64,000 bases of DNA from Xanthomonas hortorum pv. pelargonii (GTDB lineage Bacteria; Pseudomonadota; Gammaproteobacteria; Xanthomonadales; Xanthomonadaceae). The stretch is taken from positions 4,402,001 to 4,466,000 of the forward strand of contig NZ_CP098604.1 in NCBI RefSeq assembly GCF_024499015.1. The letters run 5' to 3'. Shown in pieces: positions 8,870 through 18,600 of the stretch. The stretch's first letter is position 1. Every line of letters starts with the position of its first letter. Below the pieces are notes generated by a model. That model was given only the letters and a program-made list of their open reading frames with translations, made no database searches and was not told where the DNA came from. Position numbers and translations under genes: made by a program.

Positions 8870-9859
8870 GTGAGTATCAGTATCAACGACGTGGCCCGGG
8901 TGGCCGGAGTGTCCAAATCCACCGTCTCGCGCGCGCTGGGCACCGGACCAGTGAGCGATGAGGTGCGTGCCAAGGTCGAGGCGGCGGTGCGCCAGACCGG
9001 TTACCGGCCCAACCTGATGGCGCGGCGCTTGCGCTCCCAGCAGTCCGGCATCCTGGGGGTGATCGTGGCCGATATCCGCAACCCGTACTTCACCGCGCTG
9101 ATCCGCGCGGTGGAAGAGGTCGCCTATCGCGCCGGCATGCGCGTGACCCTGTGCAATACCGACGAAGACCCCGAGCGCGAGGCGCTGTACCTGCAACTGA
9201 TGCAGGAAGAACGCATCACCGGGCTGATCTTCGCCCCGACCCGGGTCACGGTGGGGCGCATGCACGAACTCGCGCTGGATTACCCGACCGTGCTGGTGGA
9301 CCGCGCCGGCCCCGGCAGCCGCTACGACAGCGTGGTGCTGGATAACGCAGCAGCGATGGGCGAACTGGTCGCGCATCTGCAGGCGCAGGGCTATGAACGC
9401 ATCGGCGGGCTGTTCGGCACCAGCACCACTGCGGCCGAGCGCCGCAACGGCTATCTGGCCGCGATGGGCGCGCAAGGGCTGACGCCTGCGTACCGCGAAG
9501 TGGCGCCCACCGCCGAAGCGGCGATTGCCGCAGTCGGCCAATGGCTGGCCAGCGCAGACAGGCCCGAAGCCATCGTCACCAGTAACAGCCTGCTGTTGAT
9601 GGGCGCGCTCAAGGCCGCCCGCACCGCCGGCTTGCGCATTCCCGATGATCTGGCCCTGGCCGGCTTCGACAACGAGCGCTGGACCGATCTGGTCGAGCCA
9701 GGCATCACCGTGGTCGAGCAGCCGGTCGAGGACATGGGCCGCGCGGCCATGTCGCTGCTGCTGGAACGGCTCAAATCGCCGCAGTTGCCGATTCGCCGCC
9801 TTGTGATGACCGGCCGCTGCGTGGTGCGTGGCTCCACCGGCGCCCGCAGGCGCGCCTAG
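8870..9859 (+). CDS. fruR: LacI-family fructose repressor
   Basis: A 329-residue LacI/GalR regulator. The GTG start at 8870 is chosen because the next residues, SISINDVARVAGVSKSTVSR, are exactly the family's N-terminal helix-turn-helix; the frame is open further upstream but that would overlap the operator region. The hinge helix with RRLRSQQSG and the periplasmic-binding-like effector domain (GVIVADIRNPYF onward) follow. It is divergent from fruBKA and almost certainly binds the palindrome between them; the likely inducer is fructose 1-phosphate (family knowledge). Confidence 0.92.
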   Translation: MSISINDVARVAGVSKSTVSRALGTGPVSDEVRAKVEAAVRQTGYRPNLMARRLRSQQSGILGVIVADIRNPYFTALIRAVEEVAYRAGMRVTLCNTDEDPEREALYLQLMQEERITGLIFAPTRVTVGRMHELALDYPTVLVDRAGPGSRYDSVVLDNAAAMGELVAHLQAQGYERIGGLFGTSTTAAERRNGYLAAMGAQGLTPAYREVAPTAEAAIAAVGQWLASADRPEAIVTSNSLLLMGALKAARTAGLRIPDDLALAGFDNERWTDLVEPGITVVEQPVEDMGRAAMSLLLERLKSPQLPIRRLVMTGRCVVRGSTGARRRA

Positions 9860-9860
9860 C

Positions 9861-9940
9861 CGCCGTTGTAGGAGCGCCCTTGGGCGCGATGGGCTCTACC
9901 GGTAGAGCCCATCGCGCCCAAGGGCGCTCCTACAACGGCG
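9861..9940. repeat. Perfect 80-bp palindrome of the GTAGGAGCGC repeat family
   Basis: Bases 9861-9900 are exactly reverse-complementary to 9901-9940 with no loop. Outer parts carry GTAGGAGCGCCC and its complement; the centre is GCTCTACCGGTAGAGC. It starts two bases after the fruR stop. Related, less perfect copies are at 10037-10104 and 36287-36354. Such REP-like units in xanthomonads often follow genes and may act in termination or mRNA stability. Confidence 0.9.
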
Positions 9941-10036
9941 TGGGGTTTGTCGCAGACCGCGCTGTGCGTGTTGGTCAACAGCCGGCACGTGGTGCGGGTC
10001 TTGCCTGGGCGCGCCATGACACCAATCCCGCCACCC

Positions 10037-10104
10037 CGTAGGAGCGCACCCGGGCGCGATGCGTGTTACCGGTAAAGCCCGTCGCGCCCGGGTGCGCTCC
10101 TACG
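10037..10104. repeat. Second GTAGGAGCGC palindromic repeat, imperfect
   Basis: Arms 10037-10070 and 10071-10104 are reverse-complementary except for a few bases near the middle (GCGTGTTACC against GGTAAAGCCC). It belongs to the same family as the 80-bp palindrome 100 bp to the left, in the 314-bp gap between fruR and acrB. Apart from the repeats and the terminator, no gene is seen in that gap. Confidence 0.85.
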
Positions 10105-10126
10105 AGACATTGCTGGAGCGCAACCA

Positions 10127-10153
10127 AAAAGCCCCGGCACTGCCGGGGCTTTT
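10127..10153. terminator. Bidirectional intrinsic terminator between fruR and acrB
   Basis: A perfect 13-bp stem, AAAAGCCCCGGCA and TGCCGGGGCTTTT, with a one-base centre. It has a T-rich flank on one strand and an A-rich flank on the other, so it can serve both acrB (leftward, stop at 10174) and rightward transcription. Confidence 0.85.
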
Positions 10154-10173
10154 GTTTTACGCCATGTCTGGGA

Positions 10174-13100
10174 TCAACGATCCGGTCGATGACTTCCAGC
10201 GTCGCCTTGTGCCGCGACGTATTCCTTGGATTGCTCGTCCAGCTTGTCGCCCAGCATGCGGCGCACCACCACGAAGAACAGCGGGATGAAGATCACGCCG
10301 AGCACGGTGGCGAACACCATGCCGCCGATCACGCCGGTACCGATGGAGTGACGCGAGTTGGCGCCGGCACCGGTCGAAATGGCCAGCGGCAGCACGCCCA
10401 GGATGAAGGCGAACGAGGTCATCAGAATCGGGCGGAAGCGCAGGTGTGCCGCTTCCATCGTCGCATCGCGCAGGGTCTTGCCCGCCGCACGCTGCTCCAC
10501 TGCGAACTCCACGATCAGGATCGCGTTCTTCGCCGCCAGGCCGATCACGGTGATCATGCCGATCTTGAAATACAGATCGTTGGGCAGGCCACGCAGCATC
10601 GAGAAGACGATCGCACCCAGCACACCGATCGGCACCACCATCAGCACCGCCACCGGAATCGACCAGCTTTCGTACAGTGCGGCCAGGCACAGGAACACCA
10701 CCACCACCGACAACGCGAGCAACAGCGTGGCCGCGTTACCGGCGATGATTTCCTGGTACGACATGCCGCTCCAGTCGAAGCCGAAGCCTGGCGGCAGATC
10801 GTTGTTGACGATCTCCTCCATCGCGGTCATCGCCTGGCCGGAACTGCCGCCCGGAGCCGGGTTGCCGACGATGTTTACCGCCGAATAGCCGTTGTAGCGG
10901 TTCAGTGCCGGCGAGGCGTAGGTCCAATCGGCCTTGACCACATTGCTCAGCGGAATCATTCCCGGCTGCCCATCGGCACCGACGGCTGTCGCACTGGGGC
11001 TGAAGAAGCTGCGCAGCGACTCGGGACCGGTACGGAACTGGTCGTCGGCACGGATGTTGACGCGCTTGATGCGGCCTTCGGAGAAGTAGTCGTTGATGTA
11101 CACAGGCGCCAGCATCAGCTGGATCGAGCTGTAGATATCGCTGACTTCCAGGCCCATCGACTGCGCCTGCACACGGTCCACCGACAGCTGCAGCTGCGGC
11201 GCATCTTCCAGGCCGTTCGGGCGTACGCCCACCATGGTGTCCTGCTTTTCCGCCGCCTTGCCCAGCACGATATTGCGCGCCTGGGTCAGGGCTTGCTGGC
11301 CTGCGCCGGAGCGGTCCTGCAGCCACATGTCGAAGCCGCCGAACTGGCCCAGGCCCTGCACGGTGGGCAGGTTGACCACAAAGATCTGCGCGCCCTTGAT
11401 GCCGTAGAACATGCCGTTGAGCTGCTTGATCAGCTCCTCTGCAGTCACATCGCGCTCTTCCCACGGCTTGAGCCGGATGAAGCCCATACCCACGTTTTCG
11501 CCCGAGCCCAGGAAGCTGAAGCCGGCGATCTGCAGCATGCCCTCCACGGCCGGCTGCTTCTCCAGGACCGCACGCATCTGCGCAAAGGTCTCGTTGGTCC
11601 GGATCTTGGTGGCGCCCGGCGGCAACTGCACGATGGCCAACGCAAAGCCCTGATCTTCTTCCGGCAGGAAGCTGCCCGGCATGCGCGTAAACAGGAAGCC
11701 GCACAGCACCACCAGCACCACGAACACGATCATCCACGGTGGCGAGTGCTTCAGGGTATTGCCGACCACGCCCACATAGCGATGCGCCAGCTTGTCGTAG
11801 TACTTGTCGAAGGTGCGGTAGATCCAGTTCTTCTTGGTCGAATGGGTCGACTTGAGGAACGCGCCGCACAGCGCCGGGGTGAAGCTCAACGCCAGGAATG
11901 CGGAGAAACCCATCGACATGGCGATGGTCAGCGCGAACTGCTTGTAGATCGCGCCCGAGGCGCCGGGTTGCAGCGAGGAGGGAATGAACACCGCTGCCAG
12001 CACTACGGTGATGGCCACCACCGCGCCGGTGATCTGGGTCATCGCCTTCTGCGTGGCCGCCTTCGGCTCCAGATGTTCCTCGCTCATGATGCGTTCGACG
12101 TTCTCGATCACCACGATCGCGTCATCCACCACGATGCCGATCGCCAGCACCATCGCAAACAGCGTCAGCTGGTTGATGGTGAAGCCGATCATGTACATGC
12201 CGAAGAACGTGCCCAGCAGCGCGACCGGAATCACCAGCGTGGGAATCACGGTGGCGCGGAAGTTCTGCAGGAACAGCAGCATCACCAGGAACACCAGCAC
12301 GATGGCTTCCACCAGCGTATGGATCACTTCCTCAATGGAAATGCGCACGAAGGTGGTCGACTCGTACGGCGCAAACCAGGTCACGCCCTGCGGGAAGGTC
12401 GGCTGCAGTTCGTCGAGCTTGGCACCGACCGCTTCGGACACATTCAGTGCGTTGGCGCCCGGCAACAGCTGGATACCGAACGCACCGGTGGGCTTGCCGT
12501 TGTACTGGGTGTCGAAGCCGTAGTTGCTCGGCCCCACGGTGACGCGTGCGACATCCTTCAAGCGCACCGTGGCACCGTTGTTGTCGGTGCGCAGGATGAT
12601 GTTTTCGAACTGGTCCGGCGAGCTGAAGCGGCCTTCCGCCGAGACGGTGGCGGTGAAGCTGATGCCTTCCGGGGTCGGGTCGGCGCCGACCGAACCGGCA
12701 GCGAACTGCACGTTCTGGTTACGCACCGCGGTCAGCACCTGGGTGGCCGACAGGTTGTAGCCCTGCAGCTTCTCCGGGTTCAACCAGATGTTCATCGCGT
12801 ACTCGGCGCCGAACTGGTTGGTGCTGCCCACGCCGGGCACGCGCGAGATCTGCTCGAGCACGCGCGAACCGACGATGTCGTTGAGCGCATCGCGGTTGAT
12901 CGACGGGTTGTCCGAGCGCAGCGCGGCCACCATCAGGAAGCCGGCGTTGGCTTTGGCCACCACCACACCCTGCTGGGTGACTTCCGAGGGCAGACGCGGC
13001 GTGGCCAGCGACACCTTGTTCTGCACCTGCACCTGCGCGATATCCGGGTCGGTGCCGGTTTCGAAGGTCAGGGTGATGGTGACGCGGCCATTGGCGGCCG

Positions 13101-13344
13101 AGGACGAGTTGAAGTACAGCAGGTGGTCGATACCGGTGAGCTGCTGCTCGATGACCTGGGTCACCGCCTTCTCGGAGGTATCGGCGCTGGCGCCGGGGAA
13201 GTTGGCGGTGACAGTGACCTGCGGCGGGGCGATCGTGGGGTACGACTCGATACCCAGATTCAGGATCGAGATCACGCCCGCAAGCGAGATCAGGATCGCC
13301 ACCACCCAGGCAAAGATCGGGTGTTCAATAAAAAACTTAGGCAT
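10174..13344 (-). CDS. acrB: RND multidrug efflux transporter, AcrB/MexB type
   Basis: A 1056-residue inner-membrane proton antiporter of the HAE1 family. It pumps drugs and other amphiphiles out through a periplasmic adaptor and an outer-membrane channel. It has the usual first helix (FAWVVAILISLAGVI), two large periplasmic loops, and the TM4 proton-relay pair Asp407-Asp408 in GIVVDDAIVVIENV, at the same numbers as E. coli AcrB; the TM10 Lys motif AAKNAILIVEFA is also present. It is the second gene of the acrA-acrB unit. No outer-membrane factor lies beside it, so it probably borrows a TolC/OprM-type channel. Confidence 0.95.
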   Translation of the reverse strand: MPKFFIEHPIFAWVVAILISLAGVISILNLGIESYPTIAPPQVTVTANFPGASADTSEKAVTQVIEQQLTGIDHLLYFNSSSAANGRVTITLTFETGTDPDIAQVQVQNKVSLATPRLPSEVTQQGVVVAKANAGFLMVAALRSDNPSINRDALNDIVGSRVLEQISRVPGVGSTNQFGAEYAMNIWLNPEKLQGYNLSATQVLTAVRNQNVQFAAGSVGADPTPEGISFTATVSAEGRFSSPDQFENIILRTDNNGATVRLKDVARVTVGPSNYGFDTQYNGKPTGAFGIQLLPGANALNVSEAVGAKLDELQPTFPQGVTWFAPYESTTFVRISIEEVIHTLVEAIVLVFLVMLLFLQNFRATVIPTLVIPVALLGTFFGMYMIGFTINQLTLFAMVLAIGIVVDDAIVVIENVERIMSEEHLEPKAATQKAMTQITGAVVAITVVLAAVFIPSSLQPGASGAIYKQFALTIAMSMGFSAFLALSFTPALCGAFLKSTHSTKKNWIYRTFDKYYDKLAHRYVGVVGNTLKHSPPWMIVFVVLVVLCGFLFTRMPGSFLPEEDQGFALAIVQLPPGATKIRTNETFAQMRAVLEKQPAVEGMLQIAGFSFLGSGENVGMGFIRLKPWEERDVTAEELIKQLNGMFYGIKGAQIFVVNLPTVQGLGQFGGFDMWLQDRSGAGQQALTQARNIVLGKAAEKQDTMVGVRPNGLEDAPQLQLSVDRVQAQSMGLEVSDIYSSIQLMLAPVYINDYFSEGRIKRVNIRADDQFRTGPESLRSFFSPSATAVGADGQPGMIPLSNVVKADWTYASPALNRYNGYSAVNIVGNPAPGGSSGQAMTAMEEIVNNDLPPGFGFDWSGMSYQEIIAGNAATLLLALSVVVVFLCLAALYESWSIPVAVLMVVPIGVLGAIVFSMLRGLPNDLYFKIGMITVIGLAAKNAILIVEFAVEQRAAGKTLRDATMEAAHLRFRPILMTSFAFILGVLPLAISTGAGANSRHSIGTGVIGGMVFATVLGVIFIPLFFVVVRRMLGDKLDEQSKEYVAAQGDAGSHRPDR

Positions 13345-14662
13345 GTCCGGTTTCCGTCACTGCTGCTTGGACTGGGAGTCGGCCGGCTGCGCCGCCGCAT
13401 CCGGCTTGGGCTGCTGCTGCGCCGCGGGTGCGGCTGCATCGGCCTTGTCGGCTGCCGGGCGGCCGTGCGTCGCCGCCCTGCGCTGCGGCCGGAGCCGCGC
13501 CTGGCGCACCTGGCTGGCCGCCTTGCGCCGGCTTGTTCGGATTCCACGCTACGCCCTTGGCCGGCTGGCCTTCCTTCGCCTTCTGCACGCCATCGACGAT
13601 GACCTGGTCGCCGGGGGCCACGCCGCCGGTGACGATCCACTGGCCCTTTTGCTGGCCATCGACGGTGAGGTTCTTGCGCGCCACCTTGCCGTCCTTGCCC
13701 AGCACCAGCACGAAGGCGCCCAGGGCGTCACGTTGCAAGCCCTGCTGCGGGACCAGATACGCGTTGTTGCGCTGGCCCAGGCTGGCCTTGAAGGTCACGA
13801 ACGCACCCGGCAACAGTGCCTGCTCCGGATTGGGCAGGGTCGCACGCAGCGACACCGCACCGGTGCTCGGGTCGACCGTGACCGCCGAGACGTCCAAGGT
13901 ACCCGGATGCGGATACTGCGTGCCGTTGCCCAATTCCACATTGATGGTGGATTTGCCATCGCCGCTGAGCTGCACATTGCCGCTGCTCTGCGCCTGGCGT
14001 AGTGCGGCCAGTTCTTCGCTGCTCATCGCAAAATTCACGTACAGCGGGTCGATCTGGTCGACCGTGGTCAGCAAGGTCGCTTCACCGGAGCCGACCAGCG
14101 CACCTTCGGTGACGCGCTGAATGCCGGCGCGGCCGGTGATCGGCGAGGTGACGCTGGCGAAGCTGAGCTGGATGCGGGCGGACTCGACCAGACCGCGCGC
14201 CTGCTGCACGCTGGCGCCGGCCGAGCGCTCGGTGGCTTCGGCGTTGTCGATATCGGCACGCGAGACGTACTGCTGCGGTGCCAGGCTGCGCGCGCGCTTG
14301 GCGGCGATCTGGGCGTTGGCATAGGTCGCCTCGGCGGCGGCCAGCTGGCCCTGGGCCTGCAGCAGCGTGGCGCGCAGCGGCATCGGGTCGATTTCGAACA
14401 AGCGCTGGCCTTCCTTGACGTCGGTGCCTTCGGTGTACAGGCGCTTGAGCACCACACCGTCCACGCGCGCACGCACGTCGGCCGAGCGGTACGCCGACAG
14501 GCGGCCCACCAGGTCGCGTTCCAGCGGCAAGGTCTGCGGCTGCATTTCCAGCACCGACACTTCCGGCGGCGGCGGCGCCTGTTGTTGTTCGGGCTTGCTG
14601 CAGGCAGCGAGCGCCACGGTGATGGCACAGGCCAGGCCGAGTGTGCGGAGCGGGGCAATCAT
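13337..14662 (-). CDS. acrA: RND efflux periplasmic adaptor lipoprotein with a frame-shifted tail
   Basis: A 441-residue membrane-fusion protein. The start at ATG 14662 gives a lipoprotein signal (MIAPLRTLG..ALAACS) with GGAG 11 nt upstream. Hairpin, lipoyl and beta-barrel segments follow and are normal. The last ~50 residues are odd: in this frame the tail is Arg/Gly-rich and runs 8 nt into acrB. In the neighbouring frame, 13357 to about 13480, it reads AADKADAAAPAAQQQPKPD and ends SKQQ-stop 12 nt before acrB. That second reading looks native, so an indel (one extra or two missing bases) near 13463-13478 is likely. The low-complexity tail is probably dispensable. It assembles with AcrB. Confidence 0.9.
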   Translation of the reverse strand: MIAPLRTLGLACAITVALAACSKPEQQQAPPPPEVSVLEMQPQTLPLERDLVGRLSAYRSADVRARVDGVVLKRLYTEGTDVKEGQRLFEIDPMPLRATLLQAQGQLAAAEATYANAQIAAKRARSLAPQQYVSRADIDNAEATERSAGASVQQARGLVESARIQLSFASVTSPITGRAGIQRVTEGALVGSGEATLLTTVDQIDPLYVNFAMSSEELAALRQAQSSGNVQLSGDGKSTINVELGNGTQYPHPGTLDVSAVTVDPSTGAVSLRATLPNPEQALLPGAFVTFKASLGQRNNAYLVPQQGLQRDALGAFVLVLGKDGKVARKNLTVDGQQKGQWIVTGGVAPGDQVIVDGVQKAKEGQPAKGVAWNPNKPAQGGQPGAPGAAPAAAQGGDARPPGSRQGRCSRTRGAAAAQAGCGGAAGRLPVQAAVTETGHA

Positions 14663-14676
14663 CAGGAGGAACTCCG

Positions 14677-15336
14677 TTAGGGTCTTGAAGCGAGAAAGGA
14701 AAGCGGGGACAGCGAAGGCGTGGCAGCGGCCGCGGCGAACGCGCGCAGGAAGGTGTCGACAGCGAAGTGCGCCCACTGCTGCCTGGCGGGGAGGCCGGCG
14801 CGATGGGGAACCTGAAAGCGTTGCCGATCGAAATCCAGACCGACGATCATGCTCAACAGCAGTTCGGCCATGAAGTGCGGATCGTCATGGCGCAGCTGGC
14901 CGGCATCCATCGCCTGCTCGAAGCGATGCGCCAGGCGCTGCTGCATGCCGACCACCCCGTCATGGAAGATCTGCTGCGACTGATCGGGAAACCGATGCGA
15001 CTCGGCTTCCACCAACCGACAGGTCTGTACCACATCGGGGCGGTTCAGGCGATCCAGATGGGCCAGCGCGAAGGCCAGCAGATCCTCGCGCAACTCGCCC
15101 GAGGCGGTACCCAGCGGCACCGTGGCCAGATGCACATGGTCCTGAAGGACATCGCGCAGCAGGTTTTCTTTACAACCGTAATAACTATAGAGCGTCTGCT
15201 TGGAGCAGCCGGCACGCTCGGCCACCGCGTCCATGCTCAGCCGCATGCCGCGCTCGGCGAGCAGCGCATGCACAGCCGCATGGATGCGGCGATCGCAGTC
15301 CGAGCGCCGGGCAGCACGGTGAGAACGGGGGGTCAT
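14677..15336 (-). CDS. TetR-family repressor of the acrAB operon
   Basis: A 219-residue regulator with a typical TetR N-terminal HTH (MDAVAERAGCSKQTLYSYYGCKENLL, residues about 35-61) and a variable ligand-binding C-terminus. The stop is 14 bp before the acrA start on the same strand, so regulator and pump form one transcription unit, as for many AcrR/SmeT-type local repressors. It presumably senses a pump substrate and binds the region upstream of its own gene. Confidence 0.88.
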   Translation of the reverse strand: MTPRSHRAARRSDCDRRIHAAVHALLAERGMRLSMDAVAERAGCSKQTLYSYYGCKENLLRDVLQDHVHLATVPLGTASGELREDLLAFALAHLDRLNRPDVVQTCRLVEAESHRFPDQSQQIFHDGVVGMQQRLAHRFEQAMDAGQLRHDDPHFMAELLLSMIVGLDFDRQRFQVPHRAGLPARQQWAHFAVDTFLRAFAAAAATPSLSPLSFLASRP

Positions 15337-15349
15337 GGCGGTAGACTAT

Positions 15350-15384
15350 ACCGTCCAGTTTAGTTTTTAAAAAGACTTGACGGT
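15350..15384. promoter_or_regulatory. Candidate operator upstream of the TetR-acrAB unit
   Basis: Inverted hexamers ACCGTC (15350-15355) and GACGGT (15379-15384) flank an A/T-rich stretch in the 288-bp gap to the glutamate dehydrogenase gene. On the regulator strand a TATAGT -10-like box overlaps the left arm. The wide spacing makes the assignment tentative. Confidence 0.35.
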
Positions 15385-15624
15385 CGCAGTTTGGTCTGCA
15401 CAAGTCCTTATGCGACAAGCACCTGACCGAACTTTGCCGGATCTGGCGGTCCAGCCGCCACCTGCGCCAGCACGCATCGCACCTCTGCGGGGAAACTACA
15501 CAGCGGTAATGCTTTTGCAGCCTGCGCGCGCCGACTGACGGCTGAGGATTTGCGCTATGCAGCAAGGCGTCGTCATCGCGCATCGGTACAATTCAGGTTT
15601 TCCACCGAGCATCCCAGCTCTCTC

Positions 15625-18600
15625 ATGACAGCCAAGAAAGCCGCTTCGAAATCGTCCACGACGCCGACCAAGCCGGTCGCCGAACGTGCCGTCCCCGTGC
15701 TCGCCGGCGCACCGCAGGCAGTCGTTCTGGAGCCGGTGTTTGCCGCATTGCGCAAGCGCTACCCGGCGGCCCGCCAGGCCGAAGTGCAGCTGTTCGCAGC
15801 CGGCTTCTATCGCCGCATGGAAGAGGACGAGTTCCCCAACCATCCGCCCGAACAGTGGGCGGCGCTGGCGGCGGACATGCTGGAATTTGCACGCACGCGC
15901 AAGGCCGGCACGGTCAACGTGCGGGTGTTCAACCCGACCTTGAAGAGCCACGGTTACGAGTCGCCGCACACGCTGTTGCAGATCGTCAACGACGACATGC
16001 CGTTTCTGGTGGACTCGGTGAGCATGACGCTTTCGGACCTGGGCATCGGCGTGCACGTGCTCGGCCACCCGGTGCTGCGCATCGCGCGCGACAAGGCCGG
16101 CAAGCTGACCGCGGTGGGCGAGGGCAAGAGCGAATCGTTGATGGTGCTGGAGATCGACCGCCAGCCCGCCGAAGAAATGCCCAAGGTGGAAGCGGCGGTG
16201 CGCAAGGTGCTGGCCGAAGTGCGCGCGATCGTGCACGACTGGGCTGCGATGCGCGAAAAGATGGTGATGCTGGCCGACGACCTGGCCACCCGGCGGCTGC
16301 CGATGGACGACATCAGCCGCCACGAGGCGCAGGAATTCCTGCGCTGGGCCTCGGCCGACCACTTCACCTTCTTCGGCTATCGCGAATACCGCGTCGAGAA
16401 GCAGGACGGCCAGGACGTGCTGGCCCCGGTGGAAGAAACCGGCCTGGGCCTGATGCGCGGCCACGACACCTCGCCGGCACGCCCGGTGACCACGCTGGCA
16501 GCGCACGGCTTGAATACCACCTCCAAGCTCAAGGACGCGCTGATCCTGACCAAGACCAATGCGCGCTCGCGCGTGCATCGTGTTGGCTACATGGATTACA
16601 TCGGCGTCCTGGAGTTCGATGCCAAGGGCCGCATCGTCGGCGAACAGCGCTTTCTGGGCCTGTTCACCTCCAGCGCCTACAACCGCCGTCCGTGGGAAAT
16701 TCCGTTGGTGCGTCAGCGCCACGAATACGTGATGAGCAAGTCAGGGCTGACCCCGAGCAGCCACAGCGGCAAGGCGCTGCGGCACATTCTGGAGACGTTG
16801 CCGCGCGAGGAGCTGTTTCAGTCCAACGAAGAAGAGTTGTATCGCACCGCGATCGGCATTCTCGGTCTGCAGGAGCGCGTGCGTAGCCGCATGTTCCTAC
16901 GCCGCGACAAGTACAGCCGCTTCATTTCCGCGCTGGTGTATATCCCGCGCGAGCGTTTCAACACCGATGTGCGTCTGCGCATCGAAGCCTTGCTGAAAGA
17001 TGCGCTGCATGGCGAATACATCGATTCCAGCGTGGTGCTGGGTGAGTCGCCGCTGGCGCAGCTGCATCTGATCGTGCGGCCCAAGAGTGGCGAAGCGCTG
17101 GAATTCAACACCACCGAACTCGAATCGCGGCTGGCGCATCTGCTGCGCAACTGGCGCGATGCCTTGCGCGAGGCGCTGGTGGCGCGGCATGGCGAAGCCA
17201 ATGGTTTGCGCATGGCGGCCAACTTCGGCCGTGCGTTGCCGGCTGGCTATATCGAAGATTCCTCGATCGAATCGGCGGTGTCCGACGTCGAGCATCTGGC
17301 AACGCTGGACGGCCCGGACGACCTGCATCTGAGCCTGCAGGAAATCCGCCGCGACGACGGCATGCGTCTGGACGCAGGCGAAGGCCTGCGCCTGAAGCTG
17401 TATCGCCAGCTCGACGACATTCCGTTGTCCGATGCGATGCCGATGATGGAGAACATGGGCCTGCGGGTGATCTCCGAGCGGCCGTACCGGCTGCAAGTTG
17501 GCGACACGCCGGTGTATATCCAGGATTTCGAGGTCGAATCGACCGCCGGCAAGATCAATGCCGCCCACGCCGATGCCGGCTTTGGCGAAGCTTTCGAACG
17601 CATCTGGAATGGCGATGCCGAAAACGACGGCTTCAATCGTCTGATTCTGGCCGCCGGCCTGCATTGGCGCCAGGTCGCGCTGCTGCGCGGCTATTGCAAG
17701 TATCTGTTGCAGACTGCGGTGCCGTTTTCGCAGGCCTATGTCGAGGCGACGTTCACCCGTTACCCGCTGCTGGCGCGCTTGTTGGTGGAATTGTTCGAAG
17801 CGCGCTTCGACCCATCCACCGGCAAGGAAACCAAGGCGCAGATCTTCGCCGGCCAGGAACGCCTGCGCGAGGAACTGTCGGTGTTCGCAGCCGGCGACGA
17901 AGCCACGCTCAAGGCCTTGGAGCCGGTGTTGCAGGCACGTGGCAGCGACCGCGCCGCGCAGCAGGAGGCCACCCGCGCCACGCTGCTGAAGTTGATGGAC
18001 CGCGTGTCCAGCCTGGACGAGGACCGCATCCTGCGCAGCTTCATCGACGTGATCGATGCAACGCTGCGCACCAACTATTACCAGACTGACAAGAGCGGCA
18101 AGCACGGCCACTGCATCAGCTTCAAGCTGGATTCGGCGATCGTGCCGGATCTGCCCAAGCCGCGTCCGTACCGCGAAATCTTCGTCTACAGCCCGCGCGT
18201 GGAAGGCGTGCACCTGCGCTTTGGCGCGGTGGCGCGTGGCGGCCTGCGTTGGTCGGACCGTCGCGAGGATTTCCGCACCGAGGTGCTGGGGCTGGTCAAG
18301 GCGCAGATGGTCAAGAACACGGTCATCGTGCCGGTCGGCGCCAAGGGCGGTTTCTACGTCAAGCGTTCGCCGGTGGGTGGCGACCGCGACGCCGTGCAGG
18401 CCGAAGGCATCGCCTGCTACAAGCTGTTTATCCAGAGTTTGCTGGATATCACCGACAACATCGTCGGCGGCAAGATCGTGCCGCCGCCGCAGGTGGTGAG
18501 TCACGACCAGGACGACCCGTATCTGGTGGTCGCTGCCGACAAGGGTACTGCCACGTTCTCCGACATCGCCAACGGGCTGGCGCTGAATCACGGGTTCTGG

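Noticed and set aside
10063..13602. A 1179-codon rightward open frame opposite acrB/acrA
   Set aside because: It is the antisense shadow of a high-G+C gene: His/Gln/Arg-rich with no domain logic, while the opposite strand encodes a full RND pump.
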